From Agelas oroides (taxonomy: Eukaryota; Porifera; Demospongiae; Agelasida; Agelasidae), in contig OX422184.1 of NCBI GenBank assembly GCA_949130485.1, forward strand, positions 6,986,655-7,050,654: a DNA stretch of 64,000 nucleotides, given 5' to 3'. Both the position numbers and the translations under genes were made by a program. The number at the start of each line of letters is the position of its first letter. Within the stretch, counting starts at the first letter, position 1. Of this stretch, positions 22,072 through 33,904 are shown in pieces. The notes under the pieces are model-generated. The model saw only the letters and a program-made list of their open reading frames with translations. It did not search any database and was not told where the DNA came from.

Positions 22072-22642
22072 GTAAACATTGTATGTAACATGTACTATAT
22101 GCATTTTCGTTGTAAATGACCATAGCAAGCAAATTTGAAATTTGAAAGCTGAAAATAAATATCAGTGGCTAGTGTTCTAAGTTGCTAGCTAGTGTTAAGT
22201 TGCCAGCTATTATTTTAACCATCAAGTATCTCGTATCTATAGGGGAGTTATAGAATTAGCAACTGACCAGATTACAGAATCACTTCAGCTATAGTCCAAA
22301 CGGAAGTAGAAACTGCTGCACTTGCAATCTACACGTGCTCAGTGTGGGAGTCCTCACATACACTTTCATTTACAGCAGCTCTAGTAATACACACCTTAGA
22401 ATAGCCTACTTCTCCTGGAGGCATGCACATTCCCTCTCTATGTTTTGCGTTATTCCACCTGACCTTGGCTGTTGCGGTCTTCATCGCGGTATATAAGCTA
22501 TATCTGAACACGTGCGCGCGCTCAGTTGAACTTCTGTTGACGTAATCACTATGATTCTAACAAAATGGCGTATGGCAGCAAGCATAAGCGTGGGATTACC
22601 TGAGAATTGCCGACTAGTTCGAGTTCTTTCTTTGAGAACGAG

Positions 22643-23923
22643 TATAGCGGGAAATTTTCGCTGGTGCAAATTTTCGCGGAAAAGCGTCCAGACCCTTAAA
22701 TTTTCGCGGTTTATATTTTCGCGGAACAGGGACGCTCTGACCACACCCCTACCGGTTGATGCGACATCTTCGGAGCGTCTCTTACGGTTTCGTTGGTATT
22801 TTGTACAGTAGGAGGCTGATTCTTCTTTACAGCAACCATTTAGAGGGCAGACAGACTGTAGAGAACCATCTTGTTCACGGGTCACTCTAAAAGTAGGAAC
22901 GGGAAATGGGAAATGAGAAATGGGAAACGAGGAAATGGGGAAATGGAACGGCAACGCACAAGTGGTGTAAAGGACAGTGTACATGTTGTGCAAAGTTGCT
23001 AAAGTTGCCAAAGCCATGATTAGCTAGATGTAGGCCTATAGAGTCCTTCTAACAGTAGCATGGAAATAGAACTGGAGTGTGTGCATATATCTACTTTGTC
23101 AGACAGTAAATAGAATTTGTCACACTCAGGTCTAAAGCTGTTCATAGGCGTAGGAACCGGGGGGGGGGCACCAGGGGCATGTGCCCCCCCCCACATTTTC
23201 ATAAATTGTTATATAAATCGCTCACTACTCTATGTGTAGTTTTAAACTGTGCCCCCCAATCAAAAAGTCTTTCCTACGCCACTGCTGTTGTACATTCCCT
23301 CCTGCACTCAGTGCATGCAAACTATAATTCACACACAGTAATTATATTCTCTACAGAGTTGGTGTGAATAGTACATGCTGTTTTAAATAATAGTGCTGTA
23401 TGTGAGACAAATATAATCCATAATAAATTATGCAAGCAACTGCATGAAGAAGCCTCAAAATGTCTCCTTGTATAAAATAAAGTTGGTATGACACAGATTC
23501 AACAAACTTCAAGAAAGCTAACAAACTGCCAGAAGTGAAGAACATACTACATAGAACTAGCTTGCAGACCGTGATGCAATGCCCTTTGTCAGGCAAGATG
23601 ATCTCTCAGTGAGTGCATGCATGCATGGATGGACATTGACTTTCTCATCACATTTGATGACTGCAGTCACAAAACATCAGCAGCCTTTTGCTGAGTGAAA
23701 TCCAATGTACTTTCTTCTCATTTCCCCATTTCCTCATTTCCCATTTCTCATTTCTCATTTCCTCGTTCCTACTTTTAGAGTGACCCCTTGTTCACATGGG
23801 TACTCGACGTATGCACGTAATGACGTCATCATTTTTCATTTTTTCGCGGTTTTTATTTTCGCGGAAGCAGATCCGTCCGCGAAAATCGCGAAAATTTACA
23901 CCCAGCGAAAATTTCCCGCTATA
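22643..23923. mobile_element. Inverted-repeat element with TATAGCGGGAAATTTTCGC ends
   Basis: TATAGCGGGAAATTTTCGC at 22,643 is mirrored at the right end (23,905-23,923). The arms continue for some 250 bp through repeated TTTTCGCGG motifs and a purine-rich GGGAAATGAG tract mirrored as CTCATTTCCC near 23,720-23,765. Another small element (23,144-23,283) is inserted inside. No transposase. Confidence 0.68.
23144..23283. mobile_element. Small element with ATAGGCGTAGGAACC ends
   Basis: About 140 bp bounded by ATAGGCGTAGGAACCGG and TTTCCTACGCCACTG, each next to a G or C run. Resembles 48,313-48,515 and 20,215-20,777. Probably a deletion derivative of a larger family. Confidence 0.5.
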
Positions 23924-24314
23924 CGGTAAGTGGTGAGTACAATACCCAGTGATTTATACTGTTCTTTTGCGTTTGAATCGTTGTAATAGCTTCAGCCGTT
24001 GTCGTGCTATCGTGGTGGAGAAAAGAAAGAAGAAAGAAGAAGTCGGAAGATAGACGATTTGCCCGTTTTAGCGACTTGCCGGTCTGGTACTTTAGCGATG
24101 CTTTCCAGCAAAGTTAGCGGTCCTGTTGCCCATGGAAGCACTCGATAATGCCTGATATAGCTCATAGAGGCCGTTGACTAACGCAGACATTTCGAGCGTG
24201 TCATTTGTGCACTTTTAATGTGGCCGCCATTTTTTCCCGGGGTCATCCCTACATATACCGTACGCCATGACTAGCCAGTGCCGTACCTAGCATAGGGGCA
24301 GGGGGGGCAACTGA

Positions 24315-24345
<31 letters not shown>

Positions 24346-25009
24346 GAGAAACGTGCATGCATACCAGTACTATGGTATAGAAGTGGCGTAGGAAGAGCCG
24401 CGCTGAATTTTTCCCGTCGCGCTTCGCACGGCACAGCATGGTCTCCACACCTCCCATTTACTTCCTGCGCCTATATATGTATAGACAAATAACAATATGC
24501 ATGTATCAACTTATCCAATCGCGGTGAATGCGCATATGGGAACTGATCTTGCAAGAATTAACAGCATGTTTAGTCGTGCTGCAAAAAATTTTATCCTCCT
24601 ATATGTAGGCACCTTTTACTCCTGCAAACTTAATTAATTGTGCATATCCTGCCTGTTGTATGTTGCTGCTTCTGAGGTGTAATTACACTGAACAGTTTCA
24701 ACTTAGACTAACTTTCCTTCAGTGACCACAACATAATAATTTAATCAAAGTGTGGTCTTTGCAGCAGAGAGGTCTTCCGTCTTTAAGTCTGAAATTATCT
24801 TCCTCAACCATACTTCAATGAAAACCCAAGTGATCCATTTAGTGAACTATACATACTACATTCATTTGATATGGCTGAAAACTTGTTTTCCATGATAAGG
24901 CTATTGCAGTTACTATAAAGTAGTATTGCTAGATGCAAGATTTTATATACCAAACTGATGCATCATACTGAGTGCAAGTTTGTTAACAACTCATGGATAC
25001 CCACCAAGT
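23924..25009. other. Non-coding with poly-C tract
   Basis: Contains an uninterrupted run of about 25 C near 24,317-24,343 inside a GCGTAGG-type repeat fragment (24,280-24,405). Otherwise AT-rich, with no gene recognised. Confidence 0.4.
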
Positions 25010-26555
25010 ATATTCATGCTGAATGGTATACCTTTCCAAATTGCGTCTTTCAGTCCTGAAATCCAAAGAGTGACCAAACGCTGACCATATAGCAGTTCTA
25101 TGCAATTTGTCAGTAGCTAGTCCAGAGTGAATTGTGATTATCCAGTATTGCTGATGTTGATTTTCACTATGACCCTTATCTGACTTGAATCTTCCTCCCA
25201 ACAAGTTACCGAGTGAGAGGGGATATCTCCTATTCAACTTGAAAATTGTCTGCATGAATCCCAACAACTAAAATAAGTATTGCACACTCAAATAATGTGT
25301 GCAGCCAAATAGCTAACACTCTAATCTAAGAAGCATGCATGTGTAGTGAGAAATTTGGGTATATTTGTCAGCAATCCAGAGTGAATTGCGATTATCCAGT
25401 ATAGCTGATGTTGATTTTCACTATGGCCCCTATCTGACTTGAATCTTCCTCCCAACAAGTTACCGAGTGTGAGGGGCCTTCTCCTATTCAACTTGAAAAT
25501 TGTCTGCATGAATCCCAACAACTAAAATAAGTATTGCACACTTAAATAATGTGTGCAGAGAAATAGCTAACACTCTAATCTAAGTAGCATGTGTAGTGAG
25601 AAATTTGTCAGCAATCCAGAGTGAATTGCGATTATCCAGTATAGCTGATGTTGACTTTTCACTGTGGCCCTTATCTGACTTGAATCTTCCTCCCAACAAG
25701 TTACCGAGTGTGAGGGGATATCTCCTATTCAACTTGAAAATTGTCTGCATGAATCCCAACAACTAAAATAAGTATTGCACACTCAAATAATGTGTGCAGC
25801 CAAATAGCTAACACTCTAATCTAAGAAGCATGCATGTGTAGTGAGAAATTTGGGTATATTTGTCAGCAATCCAGAGTGAATTGTGATTATCCAGTATAGC
25901 TGATGTTGATTTTCACTATGACCCCTATCTGACTTGAATCTTCCTCCCAACAAGTTACCGAGTGTGAGGGGATATCTCCTATTCAACTTGAAAATTGTCT
26001 GCATGAATCCCAACAACTAAAATAAGTATTGCACACTCAAATAATGTGTGCAGCCAAATAGCTAACACTCTAATCTAAGAAGCATGCATGTGTAGTGAGA
26101 AATTTGGGTATATTTGTCAGCAATCCAGAGTGAATTGTGATTATCCAGTATAGCTGATGTTGATTTTCACTATATGGCCCCTATCTGACTTGAATCTTCC
26201 TCCCAACAAGTTACCGAGTGTGAGGGGATATCTCCTATTCAACTTGAAAATTGTCTGCATGAATCCCAACAACTAAAATAAGTATTGCACACTTAAATAA
26301 TGTGTGCAGAGAAATAGCTAACACTCTAATCTAAGTAGCATGTGTAGTGAGAAATTTGTCAGCAATCCAGAGTGAATTGCGATTATCCAGTATAGCTGAT
26401 GTTGACTTTTCACTGTGGCCCTTATCTGATTGAAATTTCCTCCCCACAAGTTATCAAGTGACAGGGGCCTTCTCCTATTCAACTTGAAAATCGTGTCTGC
26501 ATGAAATCCCAACAACCAAAATAAGTATTGCACGCTCAAATAATGCATGTGTGGT
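25010..26555 (-). repeat. Tandem array, six ~245-260-bp units each with a short ORF
   Basis: Six head-to-tail units, alternating a longer form (with GCATGCATGTGTAG..GGGTATATT) and a shorter one. On the minus strand five units keep a frame of 60-94 codons starting MLGFMQTIFKLNRR (or an equivalent). In the unit at about 26,060-26,310 a 2-bp insertion (TATA for TA near 26,172) breaks it. I do not recognise the peptide. The array abuts the broken Pmp-type paralogue at 26,558, so it may have expanded from flanking sequence of that gene. Confidence 0.75.
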
Positions 26556-26557
26556 TT

Positions 26558-26975
26558 AACCTTTGATTTGATCCATGCACATACAAATGTGGTATGTGTT
26601 CATGCATATGCACATGCTTTAGGTGACCACCCCCACAAAGGTGACAAATGTTATGCCAACTGAGGTGTATGCTACAGCAGCCTGACTTCCACTAGACTGG
26701 TTTACATAGTAAGTGGAAACAGCAAACATTGGGTTGAGAATGAGCAACAGCTCAAGAATGTTCAGGTACCAGTTTTTGTAGACCATTCATACAATATGAG
26801 CATAACAAAAATTCCAAAATATGATTCCCATAATTAATGTTGAAGGCACTGACAAAAAAGCACAGCAAAGCAACTGCAAGAGTTTACTCCAATATTGATT
26901 ATTTGTTTTGTTAAGCTGCATGGTAGTTGTCCAAAACTGCTTCAGTTTAGGATTCTTGACTCAGAATAAAAGATG
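26558..26975 (-). pseudogene. Broken paralogue of the Pmp-type protein's membrane region
   Basis: This stretch aligns by eye, at roughly 75-80 percent identity, with 7230-7640 of the large minus-strand gene, i.e. its last transmembrane helices. Shared blocks include ACTGAGGTGTATGC, GCAGCCTG.CTTCCAC.AGA and TTCAGGTACC. Frame-breaking indels prevent translation. Only about 400 bp of the 6-kb gene is present. It shows that this gene family has been copied locally. Confidence 0.75.
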
Positions 26976-26984
26976 AAGGTGAGG

Positions 26985-27330
26985 CACAAGTTTGGAGCTC
27001 AATTCATAGCTCGATTCACAGGTCCAAAGCTCGATCGTGATTCACAGACCTGAAGCTCAATTCGTAGCTTGATTTGTAGCTCAATTCATAGCCAGGTTCT
27101 GCCATGCAAGCACCCCTTTTGTCAGTCCTAGGGGTGCTTTGCAAGGCAGAAATGTCTGTCCCAGGGGGTAGATAGACAAAATTCTGTCCTAGAGGGGAAA
27201 AATGTCTGTCTCAGGGGGTCGGTATAGGCAAAATTTGTTTGTCCTAAGGGTGCTTGCAATACAGAAATGTCTGTCTTAGGGGCTTAGTTGGCAAAATCTG
27301 TTTGTGTTAGGGGTAGAATAACAGAAGGCG
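26985..27330. repeat. Degenerate short tandem repeats
   Basis: Two simple arrays: about 26,993-27,095 built from AGCTCAATTCATAGCTCGAT, and about 27,110-27,310 built from ATGTCTGTC..CAGGGGG plus GGCAAAAT.TGT units. Both strongly diverged. Non-coding. Confidence 0.6.
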
Positions 27331-27338
27331 TAGCTAAT

Positions 27339-27976
27339 TACCGTAGTGTCCCGCAAATACGCCCCCCCTCGCGCATAAGCCCCCCCTGCATTTTTAGCGC
27401 AAAGTCTTGCAGAGGTATTTTTATCCCGCGCATAAGCCCCCCCTCGTCGAAACTCCTACACAGTCAGGTTCAAGGTCTCCGTGGTGGAATGGCAGCGCAA
27501 GAACGAAACCAGCATCCACAGAACCGCTCAACTCCATCGCAAGTTTATTCAAGCCACTCGGCTTTCTACTGTTAAATTGTCTACCGCGAACGCGGATCGC
27601 CTGCAGCAACGATGGACACGCCAGCTACTTCGCGGAAGCGCCCTGCTTCCTCGTCCATCAACGCTGAAGCTCGCCATCTTACCGCTAACGTCGGGAGCAT
27701 CTCTCCGCCTCGCGTTCTACGCTCGGCGACGCCTTGCGCTTCGGGCTCGTTCCCCCCCTCGTTGAAACTCCTATACAGTCAGGTTCAAGGTCTCCGTGGT
27801 GGAATAGCAGCGCATGAAGAACGAAGCCAGCATCCACAGAACCGCTCATATTTATCGATCGAGGGAGGGCGTAATCGCGAGAGAAAATGTCGCATCCCGC
27901 GTATAAGCCCCCCCCTGCGCTTTGTACTAAGGCTAAGGTTGCAAAAGGGGGGGCGTATTTGCGGGACACTACGGTA
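27339..27976. mobile_element. Inverted-repeat element with TACCGTAGTGTCCCGC ends
   Basis: Termini TACCGTAGTGTCCCGCAAAT and its inverted copy enclose C-rich and G-rich arms (CGCATAAGCCCCCC). Inside, a ~100-bp block starting GAAACTCCTACACAGTCAGG occurs twice in direct orientation (27,450 and 27,766). The outermost TACCGTA is shared with the element at 62,494-62,957. No transposase. Confidence 0.68.
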
Positions 27977-28157
27977 CTAGTGTAAGGTTGTCATCCATAG
28001 GGGGTACCCCTATTAAATGGATAGCCCATTTGAGAAAAGTCACTGTGTCAGTGTGGTGTCCAGAATTTGCTTGTAAGTTAGCAAGACTAAGTAGAAATGT
28101 GTGTTGTCAGTGAGTGGTAAAGCCATTACTTTCCAACATATTTTCCATGATTGAGGC

Positions 28158-28217
28158 TGTAGTGTGTCCGTTAGTGGATGTGGCGGTTAGTGGAGCGATA
28201 TAAATTGAGCGTGGGCG
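28158..28217 (+). repeat. Left terminal inverted repeat of the 10-kb element
   Basis: Sixty bases starting TGTAGTGTGTCC and ending TTGAGCGTGGGCG, preceded by GAGGC. Differs from the right end at one position (ATGTGG against ACGTGG). Contains GATATAAATT. Confidence 0.85.
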
Positions 28218-28849
28218 TACGATTAGTCCGAAGGCCCCACTCATTTCCGGTTTGCGCTGCGTGCAATGCGCGGTCCAGTTGCGCCAACGTTCGCTGCACC
28301 GTGCTTCGGTATTCTTTTTTCTGTTGATTTGTGAAGTTTGTCTATACCTATATATGAAGTTGATGTACACTGTGTACTGGCTTAGTACTGCATTATCTTT
28401 GTCTTCTGAAAATCTTTTCCGGTATGTCATCTGGAAGTGCCTTTATCTGTTGCAAGAAATTACATGGCTAAATAAGAGCCTTGCACAAAGCAAAAAGTGC
28501 AGCTTCCTTGTGACTACTTTTCCTTATACATTATGGCCACAATCCTTGGGAATCCCTTCTGCATGCAACTTGTGTACAACTATAATTTCTTTTGCTGGTT
28601 GTCAAGAAATGTAATTGATATGCACATGACGAACAGTGATACAATAAGTATAGAAAAACAGTGATATAGCAGATGACTGGTTTAAGTTTGTGGGGACATA
28701 ATCATTACTATAAATCATCAGAATGATAGTGTCATATATTATTCATTCATGACTAGTACCTCAAATTTAATGGGCAATTTATGTATTTTGTTATTCATTA
28801 CAGTCATGATTGCTAATTGATTGTATTCCTGCATGCATGCACATGCGTA

Positions 28850-29330
28850 TCAAAGAGTCTTCTCGTCATACATAGCTTTTCCCATGTACCAGTCAATATT
28901 GTATGCTTCAACTATTACTGAGATCATGGCCTGCAAGTATAGGAAAGAATAGGCATAGTATGAAAAAGTGAAACACAGGCTGTAATTTCTAATGTACCTC
29001 AGGCCAGAGCACTATCTTAGCAACTCTGGAATGTGGATATGAGTGCCCACATTTGACATCTTCTGCAATTGCACAGAGATATAGAAAAACTTCATTTATC
29101 TGCATGGGAAGAGAGTGTCTGGATCACTCTAATACAAGGTAATGAGTCTGTGCTATAGAGCTTACAATGATTGAGTTTTTAAGGGGCCATGGATTTTCTG
29201 GCAGGGATATCTCTCTAAGAGTTTTGCAGATGTTCAATGATGGCCCATAAGGACTTTTCATCGGTTGAGCTGCCAGTATTCTGAGTTGAATCTGTATTAG
29301 ATTGTCAAGTTTAGTACAGAACACATGCAC
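28850..29330 (-). CDS. Probable 3' exons of the transposon gene, connection unresolved
   Basis: Two exons agree in phase: about 28,999-29,065 (coding DVKCGHSYPHSRVAKIVLW) spliced to a last exon from about 28,926 ending in TGA at 28,850. Upstream, 29,165-29,290 is open in one frame (..LREISLPENPWPLKN..) but its phase does not join cleanly. No domain is recognised. These may be the tail of the integrase-Ulp1 protein or a separate small gene of the element. Confidence 0.35.
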
Positions 29331-29452
29331 ACAATGACATGAACTTCAATACCTCAGCGTATACGTACTTTAAGGCTTTGTGTATCACAGCCCTTGGAAT
29401 ATCACCATCCCTACAGTAACATGAATTCAATTGTGAGTGATACTAGACATTA

Positions 29453-32109
29453 TTACTTGTTCCATACTTTTGTGGAGGTCCAAGACTTGGAAGTGACTAG
29501 CTGCTGCATTGTGTGAATGTAGCATCTTTTTCGAGTTGTGAAGTGGAACAATTGCTCATCACTGGGAACTCTTTTGGCCTCCTCTGAAAACTCAGGTATT
29601 AGCATAGGTATATCTACAGATAATAAAGTGTACAAATATGTCTGCAAATCAATACATAATTATGTTGACGGAAGTTTTAGATTGTGAATAACCTTCCAAT
29701 GAATGCCCTCCCTCATTGTCACTGCTTCCATTTGATTCAGAGGTATCAGTGTATGTATCCATGTCACAATCACCTCCTGTGGGTGCAAATCAGGATATCA
29801 AATTATTATTAATTGTAGATAACTTTTCTAAAAAGTCAATGTAGTAGTAATACCATTACTGTCCTGCATTTCTCCATCCTACAAAAAAGGCAGAGAGTAC
29901 AGTCTAATTAAATGAAAATGGTAATTAGAAGTAATAAATTGAAAATTATCCGCATATTTAGGCTCCTCCCCAGTTTTTGCATACTGGATGCAACAAAAGC
30001 TGGGGACAAGCTGTATAGGATGAGCCTAATGTTAATATTCAATTCAAAGTGTCTGGATTCCAACACAAGATGAGCTGATCAGGGTTGCATGTGAAAAAAG
30101 GAAACAATTATTATGTCCGTGAAATTCTACTAATCTATGGCGTATTAGGACATTATAATGCTTTGGCTTAGCTTTGATGTTACAATCTACTTTCTTACTA
30201 TGTCTTCATGTCACTATAAAGACTGTAAGGGTAGTGATGTATGTAGCATGTGAGAACAACATGCTTTTATATTTGTGATAGCTATTGAGACTAAAACCAT
30301 AGTCTTAACAGCAAGCATGCACTATGCCAAAAACCAGAAATAGTTTTTGCTGCAAAGTGTTAACACTTATAACTGTTGTGCTTTCAATCACGTGAAACAA
30401 TTTAACTCTATTATCAATTTGGTTGTGGCTATACCTGAAATGTTTTGGTAAAAGTAATTGTCAGGTTTGTGGACAACTCTGCCTTCAGCTTCTCATATCC
30501 ATTCTCTGCCTGAACCATTTCAGGCTTAGTGACTGGGCTGTACAGAAGGAACATGAGCTGGTAGTGTATGTTGTACATAGTTAACTGCATGTCTGTATAC
30601 CTCATTATTATCTCTTTCAGTAACCACTGTCTGACATATGCCTGAGTTGGCTAAAGAACAGTGAAATATTAGTATTCATGCAATACCTGCCTGAAAAGCT
30701 TATACAAAGTGTGTACCTCAAAAGCAATCTTTTCACCGCGAGTTATGCATGCTGCAAACTGTAGAGGAATACATAACTGCAAGTGTTGTTGAGATCTGCA
30801 ACAGTATTACCTAATTACCTTGCGGATAAACACTCCACAGTCATCACTATTCTGTTGCTGGGGTAGGCTCTAAAAATGTTTAAGAAGTGTAGCTTTAGAC
30901 TGAAGGCATAGCCTTACAAATACATATACATGTATACACACCAGCTTTGCTTGCATTCGCCAACTGCAAGGATTCTGTACGTAACCTTCTTCCTTGTAGA
31001 TCAAGCATAGCACTTCCCTATAAGTATAAAATATAAGCCAAATCATATGGCATTTCACAATTAACATACTATACATATACGCACCCGATCATTGCCATGA
31101 CATTGGTGTATGGACTTCTTGAAGAAGTCCGGTCACCCATATAAGAGTCATATGAGTATATAGTTTTCCTTTCAATGTCATACACCTGTACACATTTACA
31201 AATGCATTTTTTGAAAATACAAAATATTAAGATCAAAGAATTATATCCTACCAACAATATCCAGTGATATCCCAAGTTCACGGGAATCAGTAGCTTTCGA
31301 ATGCTCGTGATATCCTGTGGAAGACAAGCAGGATACATGCTGGCACTCAGCAGGCAATGACATGCAGACCTACCACTCCTACTGAAATTCTTACAAGGAT
31401 TTGAATTTGAGTGTTGTGAAGTTTTAAGCAATAATTATGAACTGACCTTGACGTATGCAGCTAATGTGTCTGAAGCTTTACCCCAACGCTTCCACCTTTG
31501 CACAGCCTCATAGAAGAAGGATGAGGTACAGACCACTTTCTTTGCAAAGGATCTCTTCACAAGTGAAAGCTATATATTTTGAAGTGTAAAATAACGTGAT
31601 TAAGTTAACTGTAATGCCACTTTGAGCAATGGTCTACCTTCGCCACTCTGTCACATTCTTCTTGATTCAGAAGTTGTAAAAAGAAGTTGATAACCTGCAA
31701 GTTGATATTCCCTACTGTGAGCATACGAAATTGCTCTGTGCATGTATTTAGCTAGTTAAAATTTCACTTACTTTGTCATTTAGCCAGATTCCAGATGTAA
31801 CCTTTCTGACATCATCTGTTGTCAAATCATACTCACCATGGTTTGGTGGATGAAGTATCAGAACTACAATTAATAAAAAAAAGAAAGATGCATCATGTAA
31901 CATTTAGGTGACATATTGAGATGACTACATACCCTTTTCGTTTGAATATGAAATAGCACTGTTGGAGGTTGAGTGTTCTATTTCAATAGGAGCATCTTTA
32001 TTTCCTGCATGTTACATTAATGTGAAGTAAAATTTACCCTTGTAGAAAGTAGGTTGTACCACAAACACTGTCTTACCATTCTCATGGTGTGAATTGCATT
32101 CTGCTTTAT
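29453..32109 (-). CDS. Ulp1/SENP-type (C48) cysteine protease, spliced
   Basis: Sixteen or so short exons join in phase: 32,109-32,077; 32,004-31,933; 31,863-31,772; 31,694-31,638; 31,569-31,447; 31,314-31,252; 31,185-31,085; 31,017-30,942; 30,869-30,819; 30,759-30,717; 30,650-30,601; 30,537-30,435; 29,878-29,854; 29,776-29,693; 29,613-29,453. The protein carries the Ulp1 signature: GIWLNDKVINFFLQLL, then GYHWILL (His), VYDIERKTIYSYDSYMG (Asp), a CSW..., and LPQQQNSDDCGVFIRK (Gln, Cys). These enzymes cleave SUMO/Nedd8-like modifiers, or may process a polyprotein. One flaw: a T5 run at 30,720-30,724 creates a TGA just after the catalytic domain; one T fewer would restore the downstream phase. 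The exon at 32,179 upstream links it in phase to the sequence following the integrase, so the two were probably one protein. Confidence 0.72.
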
Positions 32110-32178
32110 CTGTATGTGAGTGAAATATGAATACTGGCTACATATACTAAAGCACATTTAAAAGGCAGATGCAATTAC

Positions 32179-33780
32179 CTGCAGCATGCAACTGAATTTG
32201 CAGTGAGGTATGTGCCACATCATGCCTCTCCAGTATCAAGAGAGCAGCAGAAGTGGTACACTTACTGAATTCCTTTTTCAGTATTGTATGCAAGTATAAT
32301 GGTGACAAACTGACAGGTTCATTTCTTCTCGAGTCCAGCCACCACATTGAACCACAACTTTCAATTTGAAGACATGTATAGTGATAACTAACATGCTTTA
32401 AGAGCAGCATAGTTAGATTCTGCTCAGGTGTAACAATACTGTCACGCAGTATTTCTGGGGTTGGAGTAATAGTTAAATGGTAACACCTCACTCACAACAC
32501 CTTCACAGTTTGGTAGAAGTACAAGACCATGCTGCTCAGGGTAGCGAAACAAAATCTTCTCACCTTTTGAAAATTTTCGTGTTTTTGTTTTCCTGATATA
32601 AGCAAGATAATTTTCATAAAACTTTGATTCCATATTTTCTCGAACTGTTAGGTAATATCTGAGTCTTGTCTGTGCTGTGTGATACAAGCTAGCCAGCATT
32701 TCATCTGCTAGCTGATCCTGAGATGGGATGTCATCAGCCACTTGACATCTACTTCCAGCAGCAATGTTTGCAGCATTATCACATGCAGCCATTGAAAGCA
32801 GGAACTGGTCAGAAGGCAGAACTGTTAGGCAGCGACCTGATTTATCCTGAAAGTGTTTAGAATCTCTTCCAAAAAATACTTGGAATGGTGTGCATTTTAA
32901 AGTTACATGCCAGGTGTTGTTTAGATTCTGTCTGATTTCTGGTAATAGAAATGGCCAAACATTTACTTGTTCCTCGGGTCTAAAATCCAGTAATCGGTGT
33001 TTTAAAGAGACTTTCCACTTGACCTTGGGTTTGTGGATGGTAAGGTGAACCATGAATCACCTTTATGTTCATGGCATGGCACAGGTGTTGAACAACTTCC
33101 GCAGTAAATTCTTTCCCGTTATCTGAATGCAATTGATCTGGGCAACCATATTCCACAAATATGTGTTGCAACATGTTTGCTACATTGATAGCCTTCTTGT
33201 CAATCAATGGATACAGCCAGCAATATTTGGAAAAAGTGTCCACAACAGTCAGAATAAAACGGTAATCATGTTTGACATGTTCCTTTATGGGATTTGTTGG
33301 TCCATACATTTCAATGAGATCTATCTGGACTCGCTCCATCACAGCATGTCGGGATCAGATTTGGAGGTGCTTTTCCTGTTTTTAAAGCTCTTAACCTGTT
33401 GCAAGTTCCACTGCACTCCTTTAGGGTTTGACGAACAATCCCATCCATTCCTTTGCAGTAAAACTGGGATTTGAACTCTTCCAACACCTTTCCTACATGC
33501 TCTTCCTGGAGGTCTATGAATATTTTGTATGACTTCTCTAGCTTTGCTCTCATACAACACTTCCTTACGAGACTTTCCTTCTAATCTGTACAGCTTAGAA
33601 GTGATGTCATCTAAAATAAACTTCGGCTTGTCCTTGCAACTATTCTCATAAATGAAGCTCACATTGTCCCTCACAAATTGAGACACCTTCTCTTAAAGAA
33701 TCACACAATAGGTGATAAGTTTCTTCACTCATTGGCCCTCTATTTTGCACTGACCATTTCCTTGGATTAGAATTCATCTT
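32179..33780 (-). pseudogene. Gypsy/Ginger-type DDE integrase, frameshifted
   Basis: Read on the minus strand, the order is an N-terminal segment (from about 33,780, NSNPRKWSVQNRG), an H2C2 zinc-binding motif (EEHVGKV..., KECSGTC), then the catalytic core: Asp in ERVQIDLIEM, Asp in LHSDNGKEF and Glu in GQVESLF exactly 35 residues later. A TPFQVFFGR motif and a GPY/chromo-like end follow. The frame changes at least five times in 1.5 kb (near 33,690, 33,500, 33,345, 33,010 and 32,460), so it cannot make an active enzyme as read here. No reverse transcriptase, RNase H or gag is seen, which argues against an LTR retrotransposon. A spliced exon then leads to the Ulp1 region. Confidence 0.8.
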
Positions 33781-33904
33781 GTTCTGATTTAAAGTAACAG
33801 GGAATGTGGTTGTACAGAACAGCTGTGCATAAATGTTGGCTCCAGATTTACACCTACTGAAGTAACAGATCAAAAATGGTACAAAGATGAGAGACATGGT
33901 ACAT

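Noticed and set aside
32179..33780. LTR retrotransposon (Ty3/Gypsy) remnant
   Set aside because: The integrase is Gypsy-like, but no gag, protease, reverse transcriptase or RNase H motifs are visible, and the ends are inverted, not direct, repeats.
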